NCBI GenBank assembly: GCA_037349315.1
Contig: JBAIAC010000018.1
Coordinates: 9,610,001 to 9,674,000 of the forward strand
Length of the DNA stretch: 64,000 nucleotides
Reading direction: 5' to 3'
DNA from: Chelydra serpentina
Taxonomy: Eukaryota > Chordata > Testudines > Chelydridae
Numbering within the stretch: the stretch's first letter is position 1; the number at the start of each line of letters is the position of its first letter. The position numbers and the translations under genes are program-made. The notes under the pieces are model-generated. The model ran no database searches and was not told where the DNA came from. It saw only the letters and a list, made by a program, of their open reading frames with translations. Shown here piece by piece: positions 26,913 through 39,483 of the stretch.

Positions 26913-28385
26913 GGACCAGATAGCCCTCATAGTGTAGACCACAAATGAATCTATCAGTTGCTTTGTGTCAGTAACAGGTACCGCATACGGTTTAACTGCA
27001 AGTTTTGCAAATGTGAACAGACAAATCGTGTTCAGCACCATTTCCAGCTGCCCCCCATTGCTGACAGCTGTGGTCAACAATGGGTAATTTCCCTAGTATA
27101 GGCAGGTTTTATTATGTGACCTGCACAAGTCACTTAAGTTAGTGGAAGAAGCAGGAATAGAGAGAACCCAGGAAGGTCTCGTTCTAGCCTGACTTTGAGA
27201 ACCTTTGTTCTAGCCAAAAGCCTATCATAGTTTTCACTTCAGGAGCCAACAGAGCTGCTACAATTTCAAAAGTCCAAGTTTTCTACCAACTCCATCTGCA
27301 CAGGATAGCCCATGGTTATGTGACTTCATTCAGTGCTACAGGTGGTCTGAAGGAAACGGGTCTGGGCCTCTGGCTGGTCTTGGGACATGTGAGCTTTTGG
27401 AGCTAATCCACTGCCAGTTCTGCAGGGGTGGAAGCAAGCTTTTGCCTTCTCCAGTGGAACAATCTGCAAAAATTCTGCCAGGGGACTATCAAAGGGCCCT
27501 TCTCCCCTTACTTGGCACAAGGGGGAAATGTTTCTATATATAGCTCTTCACAGGCCACCACTCTGATCACCTGCTTTCATTGCCTTCTTCTTCCCCTCAA
27601 TAGACCCTGAGGTAGGAGATAGGCTTGGCACAAAGCCATATGCAAGAGGGAGTTTGAGAGAGATCGGTGCAGAACTGTGAAATAGATGGCAAGTTAAGGG
27701 TGTGCACCCTGAAGAAGTACAGTGTGTTAGTGAAAAGAGAACAGCAGCCTGAGGACTGCTCTGTGCCAAAGACTGAAACTGTCATTACTCACAAAGCAAA
27801 AATAAACGTTGACTGTCCTGTCCACTTTCCTTTTTATGCAACTTCCCGATGTTAATGACTAATGTACAGTTACAAGTACATAATTAGGCTTGGAAGGGTT
27901 AGATTTGTATTGGTAAATGTCAATTTCACTGTATATACACCAACCGACAAAAAATATTAATAATCAATAGTCAAAATATCAATAATAATCATCGATAATC
28001 AAAATTTCCAGATAGGCAAAGTGAAAAAATGCTGCTCGAGAACTTAGGGTTTGATTTAAGGATATTTACTCTGTATGTTTTGACATCTGATGTTGACAAA
28101 AAGTATTTTAACAGCTATAAAGCTTTAACTTTTTGAATCTGCCTGTTATTAAATAATTAGTTTCTGACCCCCATCCATAATTTCCCACAACTATGAACAT
28201 TTTAATGGATAACAATCCAAAAGAGCATATAAAAAGTAAAAATTAAATTCTGCAAACCCTACACATAATGTACATGTAATAGACCAAATTAATCCCTAGT
28301 GTAACTATTGATGTCAAAGGAGTTAGTCAAGAGTTCAATTTGTGCCCTTCTTTCTATGGTAAACTGAACAGCAGAGGACCTAAAC

Positions 28386-28772
28386 CAGGTGTGGCCAACC
28401 TGTGGTTCCGGAGCCTCATGTGGCTCTTCAGAAGTTAATATGCGGCTCCTTGTATAGGCACCGACTTCAGGGCTGGAGCTACAGGTGCCAACTTTCCAAT
28501 GTGCTGGAGGGTGCTCACTGCTCAACCCCTGGCTGTGCCATAGGCCCCGTCCCCTCCCCTGAGCTTAACGTGCCCTCGTTCCTCCCCCCCAGAGCCTCCT
28601 GCATGCCACAAAACAGCTGATCGGGAGGCACTGATTGGTGGGGCTGCTGGTGGGTGGGAGGCTCTTGGAGCTGGGGGTGGTGGTGATGGAGGGGGGGCTA
28701 CTGATGTATTACTGTAGCTCTTTGGAAATGTACATTGGTAAATTCTGGCTCCTTCTCAGGCTTGCCACCCCG
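28386..28772. mobile_element. hAT-like element (CAGGTGTGGCCAACCTG ends)
   Basis: The left end CAGGTGTGGCCAACCTG and the complement of the right end (CGGGGTGGCAAGCCTG) are imperfect inverted repeats. ACCTAAAC flanks both sides (28378-28385, 28773-28780). The interior carries the TGTGGCTC and GGCTCCTT subterminal pieces common to this family. Non-coding. Confidence 0.8.
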
Positions 28773-30004
28773 ACCTAAACAGTCCGCTTCAGTGGAAGTA
28801 CCTTTTAAGATACTCATTTGATCTGAGAAATTAGGTGTATTCTTGACTACAAAACAAAACTGACCTGATGGAGGAACAGGAGGAGGAATATGATATTGAT
28901 GGCGAAGGTGATGAAGTTTAAAAAAACATGTTAGGCAGAAAATTAATTGTATCATGTTATCATCCTGATACACCAATGGGGCTACACAGGGCATACATCA
29001 AAGTAGATTTGAATGTTCATTATATTCCTTGATTTCAAACCATCCTGACACCAGTGACTTGCTGTACACATACTTGGCAAGGCATTCCTTGCCATTTTGC
29101 TTTATTTCTTATTAATATTTGGATCTAAAATGCAGATTCAAAACAAATGAAATGTTTCTATAATAAACAACAGGAAATACACAGCAAGTGAAAAGGCGGC
29201 ACCAAAAATGGAAATAACATAATACTCAAAATCTGTTCTCTTAAATAGACCACAAAAATTATCTAATGGGTGAAGACCTGAATGAATCTATTATCATCAG
29301 AGCTCTTGGAAAATGCTGAAAAAGCCCTCAGGGTGACAGCAGGGTTGAGCGTGGTGCTGCCATTACAAAAGAAGCAAGTTGACCTCAATTCAGAAATCCC
29401 CTGGATTTTATTTTACATCTGAATAGGGGAGAAAACAAAAGCCAGTGAAACAGAAAACATCTTAAATGGTTGTTAGCGCAATGGCAGTGCAGTCTAACCT
29501 GTCTTTTAGGGAGGCAGTGCAATGGTCCTCTTAGATTAGAGGTTTGAGAGTGCAGACAGCTCTGAACATCTCTCCTAAACTGAACTTGTGCAGAGAATCC
29601 CTCCCCTTTTATCCTCAGATAAACTCCCATCATCTGTAGTTTTGGAGAAACTGTACCATTTCACAGTCACATTGTAGGATCTGTCATGCATCGGTGTAAA
29701 TCAGCTTTGTTTTTAGCAGGGAATTGCAAGTCATGGCTGCCTTTAACAGGTAGAGGCTTATAGGGATTACTTAGTTCCTGTAGCCAGCAAACAGGAAACT
29801 TTTCCTTCCATTTTACCTTCCGCTCCCTCCTCTGAAGAAACATTACATCAGATGATAAAAGGAAGTTCTTCTTTCTCGCTGAAAGTTCAATTAGATTTTC
29901 TAGCTAAATGCTAATCTTTGGTTTCCAGTTTATTTTACATAGATAAAATTCCCTTCTTCCAAGCTTTGGGGGATTTTTTTGTTTTTGTTTTAATTTTGAT
30001 CTAC

Positions 30005-30420
30005 TTTTCCTAGAGTCACATAGACTTTCAGGTCAGAAGGGACCATTATGATAATCTAGTCCAGGCCTGCACAACTCGTAAAGCGGCGAGGGCCATATTA
30101 CTCCAATGAAAACAATTGAGGGCCGAAACCCCCCGGCCCCACGGAAACACCAACCCCCGCCCTCCCCCCCCAGCGCCACCCACCCTGCGGAAACAACCCT
30201 CCTTCCCCAGCACTGGGGTGTGGAAACCTGTAGAGTGGGAAAGAAACTGTTGGCTTGCCCCACCCCGCCGCTTACCTACTCACCCCCCCACGGGCCGCAC
30301 AGTGATCCCACGCGGGCCGCATGTTGTGCAGGCCTGATCTAGTCTGACCACCTGCACAACACAAGCCACAGAATCTCACCCACCCCATCCCTGTAATAAA
30401 CCTCTCACCTCCTACCAGCG
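30005..30420 (+). repeat. CR1-like 3' fragment split by a hAT-like insertion
   Basis: The left part (TTTCAGGTCAGAAGGGACC to ATAATCTAGTC, to 30061) continues after 30336 with ATCTAGTCTGACCACCTGCA and CACAGAATCTCACCCACC, as in uninterrupted LINE/CR1-derived repeats of reptiles. The interruption is the hAT-like element at 30062-30336. Confidence 0.6.
30062..30336. mobile_element. hAT-like element (CAGGCCTGCACAAC ends), uninterrupted copy
   Basis: Perfect terminal inverted repeats CAGGCCTGCACAAC/GTTGTGCAGGCCTG and an 8-bp duplication ATCTAGTC at 30054-30061 and 30337-30344. It is nested inside a CR1-like fragment and so is younger than it. The 78- and 73-residue frames over it are repeat-derived. 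Confidence 0.9.
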
Positions 30421-32589
30421 TCACTGATAATTTGCTCAAGGAAAGAGGAAAGCGTTCAGTATCTCCCTGAACCAGTTTGTTCTTTTCCTTCCCCTTTAAA
30501 CAGCAACCTACTTATCTGGGAGACACTCCCCCTAATACACAGTTTTTATCTTGCACCTGCATAGCATGAGCCAGCAGATTCTCTACTACTTGGAAAAACA
30601 CCCAAAAAAATGGAAGGAGAAACAATGTCAATGGTGACAAAGATTACTTATTCCTATAACCCCTTTTCCCTAATCCAAAGAGATTCTTATTCTGTGCCTA
30701 AACTCCAGCAACAGAGTTCGTCCCTGAAACATTAATAATTTCATACAGTATTTGCCCTAGCCTACTACTGGTAAAAGCTTCTGCTTTTCATCGTGCCAGA
30801 AGCTTCTAGTTCAGGGATTTCTTTACCAATGTTTAAAGTTTAAATTACAAAGCCCCACCTCCAGAATGATTTTTCTTGCCCCTGAAATTGTTTTTAAAAG
30901 CTTCCTCTTAGGAAATCCTATATTCTCTGAAAGAGCTATGTCCAGCCTTCAGAGTAACTTGGGAAGCCAGACCTCTTTATCATTACAGCCTTTTCCCTGA
31001 GGTGAAAGTGTAAAAGAGAGATTTGACTACTCAAATTAAACAGACTCCCCTTCTTGGAGACCCTAATAACAGCCAACACTGCCTCTTAAGTATGAGTGTG
31101 TATATCTTCCTCTTTCATCTTTTTCTATGTCTTTACTCCCCCTCCACCCCGCAAAAACCCTCCCTTTACTGTGGTCTCCTAGCCCCAGCTTCCCAAATTC
31201 CAGTCAGTATGTGCAGAATACTACTGCTTGCCACCTCAAACCACAGAGTGAGATCTCTCACCATCCTACTTTTCTCTAATTGTTCCCCATTTGTTTCAAG
31301 GGAAACTAAAAGCAGCCTGCCTTATTTTTAAAGCTTTCCATCAACTTACCATCTGACCTTACTTCAGCGGTCCTTCTAATTCTCTCTATGTGGTCTTCTA
31401 TTCTTCCTTACAATCTATCTGTTAGTGGGGGAGACGATTTTCTTTAACCTTCCTGTATCTCTCTGCCTCATCAAAGGCTCTATCATGCAAGAGTCTAAAC
31501 ATTGTAGACCATCCGGCAAAGAACTGAAGCATATGCTAAACTTTAAGCAGGTGAGTAGTCTCATTTAAGTCAATGAGAGCACTCATGTTCTTAAGCATGT
31601 GCTTAAGGGCACGTCTTCACTGGCAACCTTAAAGCGCTGCAATAAGACGGTAATGAAGACTGATGGGATTTTGAGATTTATGTTCCGAAGTACCAGGTTA
31701 GGGAGCATGAGACTGCAACTGGAACACTGCAAATATACTAAGTCATCAAGGTTCTTCAAGTAGAAGAAAATTACAAAGTCTCATATCAAATACATCTTAT
31801 GATTGAATTTTTATTCTAAATTGTATCAAACCTGAAAGTTAATTATGAATGATAGACAGAATGTTGTATTACATTTTGTGATCTATTTGATAGCTTAAGT
31901 CTATTAAACTTATTTTCTAGATATCATACAAAGGTGGTCGGAGGGAAGGAGATCCATCTTTACTCTTGGTAAACTTCTGTCCTTTTTCAATTTGACAGTC
32001 ATTTTTTCTTTATTCATGCCTGGTGGATTCAGTCTACATTTTACTTTCTACTCTTTCTAGATCAGAAAAATACAGTATAACCCGAACTTACTTTTAAAAA
32101 AAACACAACCTCACACATTTATATTCTTCCTAGGAAGAGAAATTTGTGTGTAAAGAATGCAAATAAAAATGACCAAAGAATGAAAAGACTGTGTTGCTAA
32201 ATTATAACTTCATGACAGAGATACCAAAACGACAATACTTTTGCCTGATCTTTGGGGGTTAGACCGGTTAACCTACTATTGTTACAGCTGACACCTCAGG
32301 TAACTATAATGATAAAGTCTCTGGATGAAATCCTGCCTCTGTTGAAGTCAATGGGAGTTTTGCTAATGATTTCAAAGGGGCTAGGATTTCACCTTCTATC
32401 TTTCCAGTTTGTTCAATTAGTATATTTGATAGCACTTTGTTTATAGTCAGTTTCACTGCGCAGGGTTTTCATACTACACCCAGACATTAAAACAAGACAG
32501 AAAAATTTAGTTGTGAAACCACAAATGAGTAGGGAGTTTCAGGAAGAGGTATAGCACCTGAAACTATTTTCAATCAACTTCTAGAAATT
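30421..32589. other. Intronic DNA, no gene seen
   Basis: A short MITE end (GGGCACGTCTTCACTGGCAAC, about 31608) and ancient-repeat traces near 31540-31605 and 32325-32395 (GAAGTCAATGGGAGTTTTGC). The remainder is unique. Confidence 0.5.
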
Positions 32590-32740
32590 AAATAGATTTC
32601 AAGTTAATAGCTTTCATTTAAGATATACCTACACATAGAAAAGTTGTCATTCCGTTCACCAGGCCCATTATAATTGCTGTGTTTCATCTCTGAAATCCTG
32701 GACATAGATGGCTGTGGTTGGAACCCTTGTCTTTAGTTCT
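32590..32740 (+). repeat. Unclassified repeat, homologous to 36322-36470
   Basis: Bases 32610-32653 are identical to 36322-36365 over 44 bases. Further right, a diverged GATGGC..GAACCCTTNT block is shared too. To the left, AGATTTCAAGTTAAT is shared with 3190. Confidence 0.65.
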
Positions 32741-33636
32741 GCCCCTACAAAAATATGCATGTTTGTGTGGGTGGAACGTGCTGTTTCTCACACATGACAA
32801 CTAGAGAGTAGTTATCAGTGTTTTATGCTAGCACTAGCACAATTCAATGTGCATGTTCAAATGATTGTATTGTGTATATAAATGATTGTACATGCAAAAT
32901 GTGTGTGCGCTAGCCTACAAACTGGCTGATTGCAAAATGCCACATCCTACTTTAATTTTTCTAATTGGACTGTAAACAGGGATGGAAAGGTGATATAGTT
33001 TCCTAGCCTTACAGGCCTGGGAGCTGTCTAACCAGCATGAGTTCTTGAAACAGACTCTTACTATTTAGCATGCAGTAGTCACAATCCCAGTTTCCTGGTG
33101 TGAAATGCAAACGTTTGTCAAAGGAATTGGCTAAATTTGGCATTATGCTTTGCTGATTATCAACAATATCCAACGTATATATATAAATTCTAATCCTAAA
33201 GGGACAACAGTTCGCAATGAACACTTCCAAAATTAGTATTACCTGATCTTTGTACTATATTAGCCTGTAAACTAATAACTATCAATTTGTATTAACTTCT
33301 GTAACCTATAAGAAAAATAATTCTCCAAAGTTGACTATTTGATGTCCTGTTTTAGTTGGAATGTGACATGCTGACCATGTGCCGGGGCATGTTGTTAATC
33401 CACAGAGCCATTCAGTGACCCCAGCATACTGCAGGATGGAGGAAGGTTTTCCAGATACAGTTAGTCCTAGTGTTATGGCCTTATACATCCTGCAGTTGGT
33501 GATTCACAAAAGAAGTAATTCAAGTTAGGCCATCTTCAAAAGTAATGAAGTAGATTAGATGGGAGGAAAGTATTCTGGTGCAAGTATGAAAGATAAGGGT
33601 TATCAATACTGAGATGTGTAATGCTACTCTGATAGA

Positions 33637-33918
33637 GGCCTTGTCTACATTGGCAGCTGTGTGTAAGGTATGTGTAACTACACGCCGTGGTGAAAAGCAG
33701 GCTACATGTGGCGGTGAAAGGCTCTGGCCAGGGGGAGGTAGTGGGGAAAAGGTTCCAGCTGGTCCCCCGCCTCTGGAGCCTTTCCCCACTGCAAGGTGCT
33801 GGGGGAGCTTTTTCCCACTGCCTTTCCTTCCAGGGAGCGCCTTTCCCTGCTGCTGGAGCAAGGCTCCAGCTGCAAGGAGGCAGTGGGATCCTACGTTGCT
33901 AAAAAACAGCAGTGTAGA
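33637..33918. mobile_element. MITE with GGCCTTGTCTACA end, right end truncated
   Basis: It begins GGCCTTGTCTACATTGGCA and ends in AGTGTAGA without the rest of the expected inverted repeat. It has internally complementary pieces (AAAGGCTC, CCTTTCCCCACTGC). Frames on both strands here (for example 33520-33861 and 33614-33940) are by-products of its GC-rich sequence. Confidence 0.6.
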
Positions 33919-34134
33919 TTACAGTGCTGGAGAAGAGTAGAAATAATGTTCGTTGTTGATGCAATGCTCTATTCCTGACTCTGTCAGACAATATAGTATT
34001 TCCTCAGTAAGTGCAAAATGTTTCTTGTGCACTCAGTACTTCCCCCTCCCCAACCTTCTGCATTTCCCAGAGTTACACAAGTGGCCATTTGGATGGCTGT
34101 GAATGATACAGCAGCAATGCTTCCCAGGCTATGG

Positions 34135-34355
34135 TAGGAGCATTGTGTAATAGTTAGAGAAGAGTACTGAGATAGGGCTGCTGGGTTCTCATCTCAGCAC
34201 TCCATTGTGTAACTCTGAGAAAGATGCAATCTTTTTCTGTTCCTCAGTTTACCAAATTAATAAAAGGACATAATGGCCACCACACAAAAGGATTGGGGTT
34301 AAGTTAATGTTTGTAAAGTGCTCTGAGGTCTTTGGCTAAGAGGTGCTGTATACAT
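34135..34355 (+). repeat. MIR-like SINE
   Basis: The order CTGGGTTCTCATCTCAGCAC, TGTAACTCTGAGAAAG, CTGTTCCTCAGTTTACC, AATGTTTGTAAAGTGCTCTG and GCTAAGAGGTGCTGTA follows the MIR/CORE-SINE consensus pattern, strongly diverged. Confidence 0.6.
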
Positions 34356-35477
34356 GTAATGTATTCTTTTCAGAAATGAGTAAAACCACTCAAAATACAA
34401 ACTAAACCATCACTGTGATCTTCATGAACTCAAGCATCTGTCGGTTTACAGCAACAGTAAAACTACAAAAACACATTTGGACATAATTTGTCATTGTCCT
34501 ACAGCCCCTTTACTCTGACTGAAAGGAGCCGTAAAGCCAAACAATCTGGCCACTGAAGAGTTCTCTTGTATACCTGCATGCGCTAGCACTGTCACAATGG
34601 CTACATGCCATTTTATTCTATGAATCTCAAGATGCACAGATTATCCCTTTGAGTCTGGCTTGAAGTAGTTTCCATCATATACAGGGTTTACAGTTTGGTT
34701 CAATGGCTCTCAGCACCCCCACTACAAAAAATTGTTCCAGCACCACTGCTTTGAGTTCTCCATTAAGTTATGTGAATGTCAAAATAACTAGCAATATTGT
34801 AGCATTAACTGTGCATCAATGCAAAGGGATATCTACTGTTTTGTTTTGTTTTAAAAAAAGGCAAACATTGCTTCGTGTCTTCCCTTGGAGTACTAGATTA
34901 ACTTGTGTGGATGCTGTAGGAGCATCTCTCTTGTAAAACTTAAGTCCAGGTCATTTGATGATCAGTATTTTCAGCTCTGAAGGTTTATTGTCAGGATTTA
35001 TAATTGTTTTATCTCAATTTAATATCCCTTGTTGTTTCTTACTATTGTGCCCTGTCTTGCTTAGCTTCAACAAAATGGAACACACTCCCCCCACACCCCT
35101 TCCTTCCCTCCCCTCACCCCCATTTTTGTCATTTTAAATGTCCTTTCCAACCCTGTCTCTCTTCTTCTTTCCTAATGCCACCTACAGTACTCCAGTACAC
35201 TGATCTTCATTCTCATTATGTTTGTAGCCCTCCATTGTTTTTGTATTGGAGAGGCTACTACTGGTCAGATCTTCTCATCTTTTCTAACTGTTTCCTTTGT
35301 AACCCTGACATAGCATTTCAGTATCCAATAGGGTGTAAGCTCTTCCATGCAAGGACTGTGTTTGTATAATGCCTAGTAAAATGAGACTCCATTCCTGATT
35401 TGGCCTTTTATTTGCCCGTGTGAAATCAAAATAATGCAGCATCATACCAGTATCTGGGCCTCGCCTGATTGCCTGCA

Positions 35478-35659
35478 TAGAATCATAGAATATCAGGGTT
35501 GGAAGGGACCTTAGGAGGTCATCTAGTCCAACCCCCTGCTCAAAGCAGGACCAATCCCCAATTTTTGCCCCAGATCCCTAAATGGCCCCCTCAAGGATTG
35601 AACTCACCACCCTGGGTTTAGCAGGCCAATGCTCAAACCACTGAGCTATCCCTCCCCAC
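35478..35659 (-). repeat. tRNA-derived SINE with CR1-like tail
   Basis: Full-length reverse-strand copy, very close in sequence to the copy at 13216. The right end forms a short inverted repeat with the adjoining GGGGAGGGATA (35662-35672), possibly the broken head of a second, opposed copy. Confidence 0.85.
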
Positions 35660-35800
35660 GAGGGGAGGGATACTGGAGCTTAGATCTTAAAAAATGAACA
35701 CCGAGGAGCATCTCTTTTTATCATGAGAATTTTTTTTACGAAGCTGCATAACGCTTTGCTCACAGTGGGGAATTCTTCAATAAAGCAGTTCATCAGCACG

Positions 35801-36035
35801 CAGGGCCGGCGCTACCCTTAGGCGACTCTAGGCAGTCGCCTAGGGCACCAGGATGTGGGGGGCGGCGTTTCCGGTCCCGCGGCGGCGGGAGAGGCTGCCG
35901 CCAAAATGCCGCCGATGTCCCCGGCGGCCTAAGACGCTGCCACCGAAGCTTCTTTGGCTGCCGGGGAGCTCGGCGGCACTTCGGTGGCAGCCTCTCCCGC
36001 CGCCTACGGCAGCAAAAAAGCTGGCACCGCCCCTG
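35801..36035. mobile_element. hAT-like element (CAGGGCCGGCGCTACC ends)
   Basis: The left end CAGGGCCGGCGCTACC and right end GCTGGCACCGCCCCTG are imperfect inverted repeats. TCAGCACG at 35793-35800 and 36036-36043 is a perfect 8-bp target duplication. The GC-rich, 235-bp interior contains internally complementary GCCGCC tracts. Confidence 0.88.
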
Positions 36036-36321
36036 TCAGCACGCACTAATAGAGAAAATGGATTAATTTCTAGCATAGCATGGGTGATCACATTCTTTAC
36101 ATGAACCCGCTGATCCTGGTGATGCTGGAGCTAGAACTGCTGTACTTGAATGCTGTTGATTTCTATCTACCCACAGGTAAGGTCTACACCCTTGTATCTC
36201 AACAGCTGCACAATCATTCAAGCAATGGGAGCATGGGTAAAATTTGATCAGAAGAAAGTCATTGGCTGGGCTTGCAAAGGCCTTACACTCAAATTGCTGG
36301 CACTTTTTGTGTTTGTTTTGT

Positions 36322-36470
36322 GCTTTCATTTAAGATATACCTACACATAGAAAAGTTGTCATTCCTGTATGTGTCATATCTGTACGTAACACAATAACTT
36401 TTGTACACCACATGCAATCAATTCCAAAATTTCCGGGTGTGTTCTAGGCACTGATGGCCAGAACCCTTTT
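36322..36470 (+). repeat. Unclassified repeat, homologous to 32610-32740
   Basis: The 44-base exact match is followed by a diverged part ending GATGGCCAGAACCCTTTTGT. Not assigned to a family. Confidence 0.65.
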
Positions 36471-36689
36471 GTTGGGGGGGGGGGGGGAGTCGGAAAACTG
36501 AAAGGAGGAAAATGGGGAACAGATGGAGCCTCTGTGTCTGCACAACCACAGCTTCAGTCACCTCTGCAATTGTCTGTATCCAACAACTGGTTGATGACCC
36601 CCATCACCACCCTCTGGCATAGCAATACTGTATCCATCCTCCCAACACAATAATATGTAGCCACCATGAATGTCTTTTCTTACAGACAA

Positions 36690-37160
36690 ATAATAATGAT
36701 GTGGAGAATGGGGGCATGCCCTTGATAGCAGGAAGGGGGTACACACATAGCCCGTGGATTTGGGGAGGGAAGAATGGGGATATTGGTAAGGAGGGAGAGG
36801 AGAGGGCACACATATCCTTAGCCACTGGCGGGTGGGGGGGACTCTGGAATAGTGAGGGAGGAAATGGGGGGTACACAGAACCCGGAAGACTGGAGAACCC
36901 TGGTATGCTGGAAGGAGGGGTACACAGAGCCCCCCTGCCGTGGGGAAGAGGTGGGACTGGGGAGGCACAGAGTCCCTAGCATGGGGAGGAGGAGGATCAC
37001 TCAGAGCTGCTGGCATTGAGGGGGGAGGAAATATGGATCCTGGTATGGCAGGAGGGGAGTGAGAGAGACAGAACCTCTGGAAGGGGCGATATTGGGGGAG
37101 TTGCAGGGAGTTGATGAAATCGAGGGGAATATGAGGGTGGCACACAGGGGGCTTGTGGGG
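36690..37160. repeat. Degenerate purine-rich minisatellite
   Basis: Imperfect units of roughly 50-70 bases share GGGGTACACAGAGCCC-, CTGG-AT-GGGGAGGA- and GGAGGAAAT-like blocks, for example near 36733, 36868 and 36926. The top strand is strongly G-rich. The 206-residue open frame on the opposite strand (36558-37178) is a low-complexity Pro/Ser shadow, not a gene. Confidence 0.6.
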
Positions 37161-37779
37161 TCGAATTGAGGGATGCAAGAATCTACAACATGTGCGACCT
37201 CTTATTGATTCGTTACCAAAAGTTCATTAAACACTAGCTGTTGCTCAAAGATACTAATTTTTTTTAATATACAGCCAAGAAATCAAAGGCATGGAACAAG
37301 GTCCCGTTTTGCCTGGTTACCTTGGTATAATGTAAGACGGAAAAGGAGATCGTTGTAAAAAGTGGATGTAGCTCTATTTGCATTGACCAGTAAATATGTA
37401 TTAATTAAAAAAGAAAAGGCTAGAAACAAATTGTATCATATTGGGTCAGATAGAAACCAAGGCCCTAAACCTGCATTCTGATCCACAGCAGCAGACCCTT
37501 CCATCTGTGCAAATCCCCATTGATATCAGTTGGATTTTGTAGGAGCACAGGGGCCTAGTTTAATGCTTCTTACAACGTTGGAAAAGTTTTCAAGTGGAGG
37601 CAGGGAGGGACACACTTCTTAGTGGTTTTACTCCTCTTTCTCCATTCCCTACTCCCTTTTTGGTTTGGCTTATTATGATAGCACCTGGAGGCCTTCACTA
37701 GGATCAGAACCCCTTTGTGCTAAGCACTGTATATACACACGGTGAGAGCCATTCATACAAGCAACAGGGTATGGTCCCC

Positions 37780-37903
37780 GAGCGCTGGCTCCAGCCTGAG
37801 CCCAAATGCCTACACCTTTCACACCTCTGCAGCCCGAGCCCCACGAGCCCGAGTCAGCTGACACGGGCCAGCCACAGGTGTTTAATTGTAGTGTAGACAG
37901 ACC
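37780..37903. mobile_element. MITE fragment ending AGTGTAGACAGACCCTA
   Basis: The palindrome-rich GAGCCC/GGGCTC-type interior (CCCGAGCCCCACGAGCCCGA, TCAGCTGACACGGGCCAGCC) and terminal TGTAGACAGACCCTA match a common turtle non-autonomous element. The left end is missing, so no target duplication can be checked. A similar right end, AGTGTAGACATACCCTA, occurs alone at 22244-22260. Confidence 0.5.
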
Positions 37904-38165
37904 CTATGTGACTTTCTCAGGGTCACCCAGGAAGTCTGTGGCAGAGCTGGAAATTGAACTAATCGATCCTAGTCCAGTGCTTTCAACCACAAGACTCGCT
38001 TTCCAATCAGAAATGAGAGGAAAAGACCATTCTTTTTTTCTTCCTATTCCATGTGTGTGTCTAACATGGCTACTTGAGCCAAGTCATAGCTGTAGACAAA
38101 ATTAAAATTGTCAAGAATGTTTTATAGAGACTCATTCAAGGCAATCTTTTCCCATGCCGTTGATT

Positions 38166-38187
38166 AAAAAAAAAAAAAAAAAAAAAA
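38166..38187. repeat. Poly-A run
   Basis: About 22 consecutive A residues. No retroposon body is recognised directly upstream on the + strand. Confidence 0.8.
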
Positions 38188-39314
38188 GACTATAAATGGG
38201 ACTTAAATTGTTCCCTTTGTGTGGGACTTCTCTGTGGTATTTTCTCTCTTTTACTCAAAAGTAAGGAAATTGAACAAAAAAACAAACCCAACCCTGTTTG
38301 AATCAGAAGCTTATTCCGCACAGTAAATGTTTGAGTTCCCCAACCCAAGTAGTCATGGAACATTTCAGTGTTTATGTTTTTTTCAAATAGTGAGCTGTTT
38401 CTGTTAGTCTGCCTTTGCAAAGTGGTGTTCTGCCATGACAAACAGCAGCTAGGGAACAAGGCACTAGACTGCACCAATTAAAATAAAAAATATCTTCCTC
38501 CTCAAAAAGAACAACTGTCTGCAAATGAGGTTCCCTGGGTTAAAGTAAGATAGCAGTTTTGGGGAAGGGGCTGTGGCAAGGGCTAAAGACAGCAGAATTC
38601 AAAGAGAGGGCCCTGATTAATAAAACATGTAAGCATGTTTAACTCATTTGAAGTAAATGAGATTTAAGACCATGTTTAAGTGCTTTGCTGAAGAGAGGCC
38701 CAAATCCAGGTATCCTTAATGACCATTTTACCTCTATGAAGTCAGTTGGTATCCTACGTGTGTACTACAGGATTTGGCCTTAAATGTGACTGCTGAATAG
38801 CACACAACACAGGAACCAGTCTAGTGGAGTTTGGTATTTTAATTAGTTACAGGACATTCAGCAAAGAAACAGGTATTCAGCACACATGTGATATGCAGCC
38901 CACATAGTATTTATCAGTGAAATTCATGGATTTTGCATATCTGTATTCTTGATAAGGGTAAGGAGAAAAATGAGGCCATTATTGTAAAAAACCTGAATCA
39001 TCTCAGTCCTTTTTAAAAAAAAATATGTTTCTTGAGATAGAATACATGTGCTAAAGGATATAGGGGACATGCCTTTAACTGTTATATAGTCAACATACAC
39101 CTTTGGACTCTAACAGATTGCCATGAAAGAAAGTCAGATGACCATATTGGTTTAAAATCAACAGTGCAAGATTTTTCCCCTGCTATCCTCAATCCTGTTA
39201 TGCACAATCAGTATAGTTTATTTTTTAAAATACAAGTGGACTTCATTATGTAAAATAACTTTTATGATAAGTTTATAAACAAAAACAACTAACCAAACCA
39301 ATAAATGCAGGACC

Positions 39315-39483
39315 ATCATAGAATATCAGGGTTGGAAGGGACCTTAGGAGGTCATCTAGTCCAACCCCCTGCTCAGAGCAGGACCAATCCCCAATTTTTG
39401 CCCCAGATCCCTAAATGGATTTGAACTCACAACCCTGGGTTTAGCAGGCCAATGCTCAAACCACTGAGCTCTCTCTCCCCCCC
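39315..39483 (-). repeat. tRNA-derived SINE with CR1-like tail
   Basis: Reverse-strand copy with the CR1 tail at the left and tRNA head at the right. It lacks about 13 bases (GGCCCCCTCAAGG region) just tailward of the B box relative to the other copies. Confidence 0.85.

Larger units (their letters stand above)
22604..28377. other. Intronic DNA, no gene seen
   Basis: Unique AT-rich sequence apart from the hairpin at 24990 and the MIR-like fragment at 26820. GAGTTACTCCTGATCTACACCAG near 24860 is an ancient-repeat trace. The 146-residue frame at 25027-25467 is AT-rich, hydrophobic by composition and without family features. Confidence 0.5.

Noticed and set aside
33520..33940. Overlapping frames of 113, 108 and 71 residues on both strands
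   Set aside because: They fall on a GC-rich MITE and disappear at its limits.
35647..35672. Inverted repeat TATCCCTCCCC/GGGGAGGGATA as a regulatory hairpin
   Set aside because: It sits at the SINE head boundary and is better explained by SINE sequence or chance.
36558..37178. 206-residue open frame on the - strand
   Set aside because: Pro/Ser-rich shadow of a G-rich degenerate repeat; no domain, and further overlapping frames exist in the same tract.
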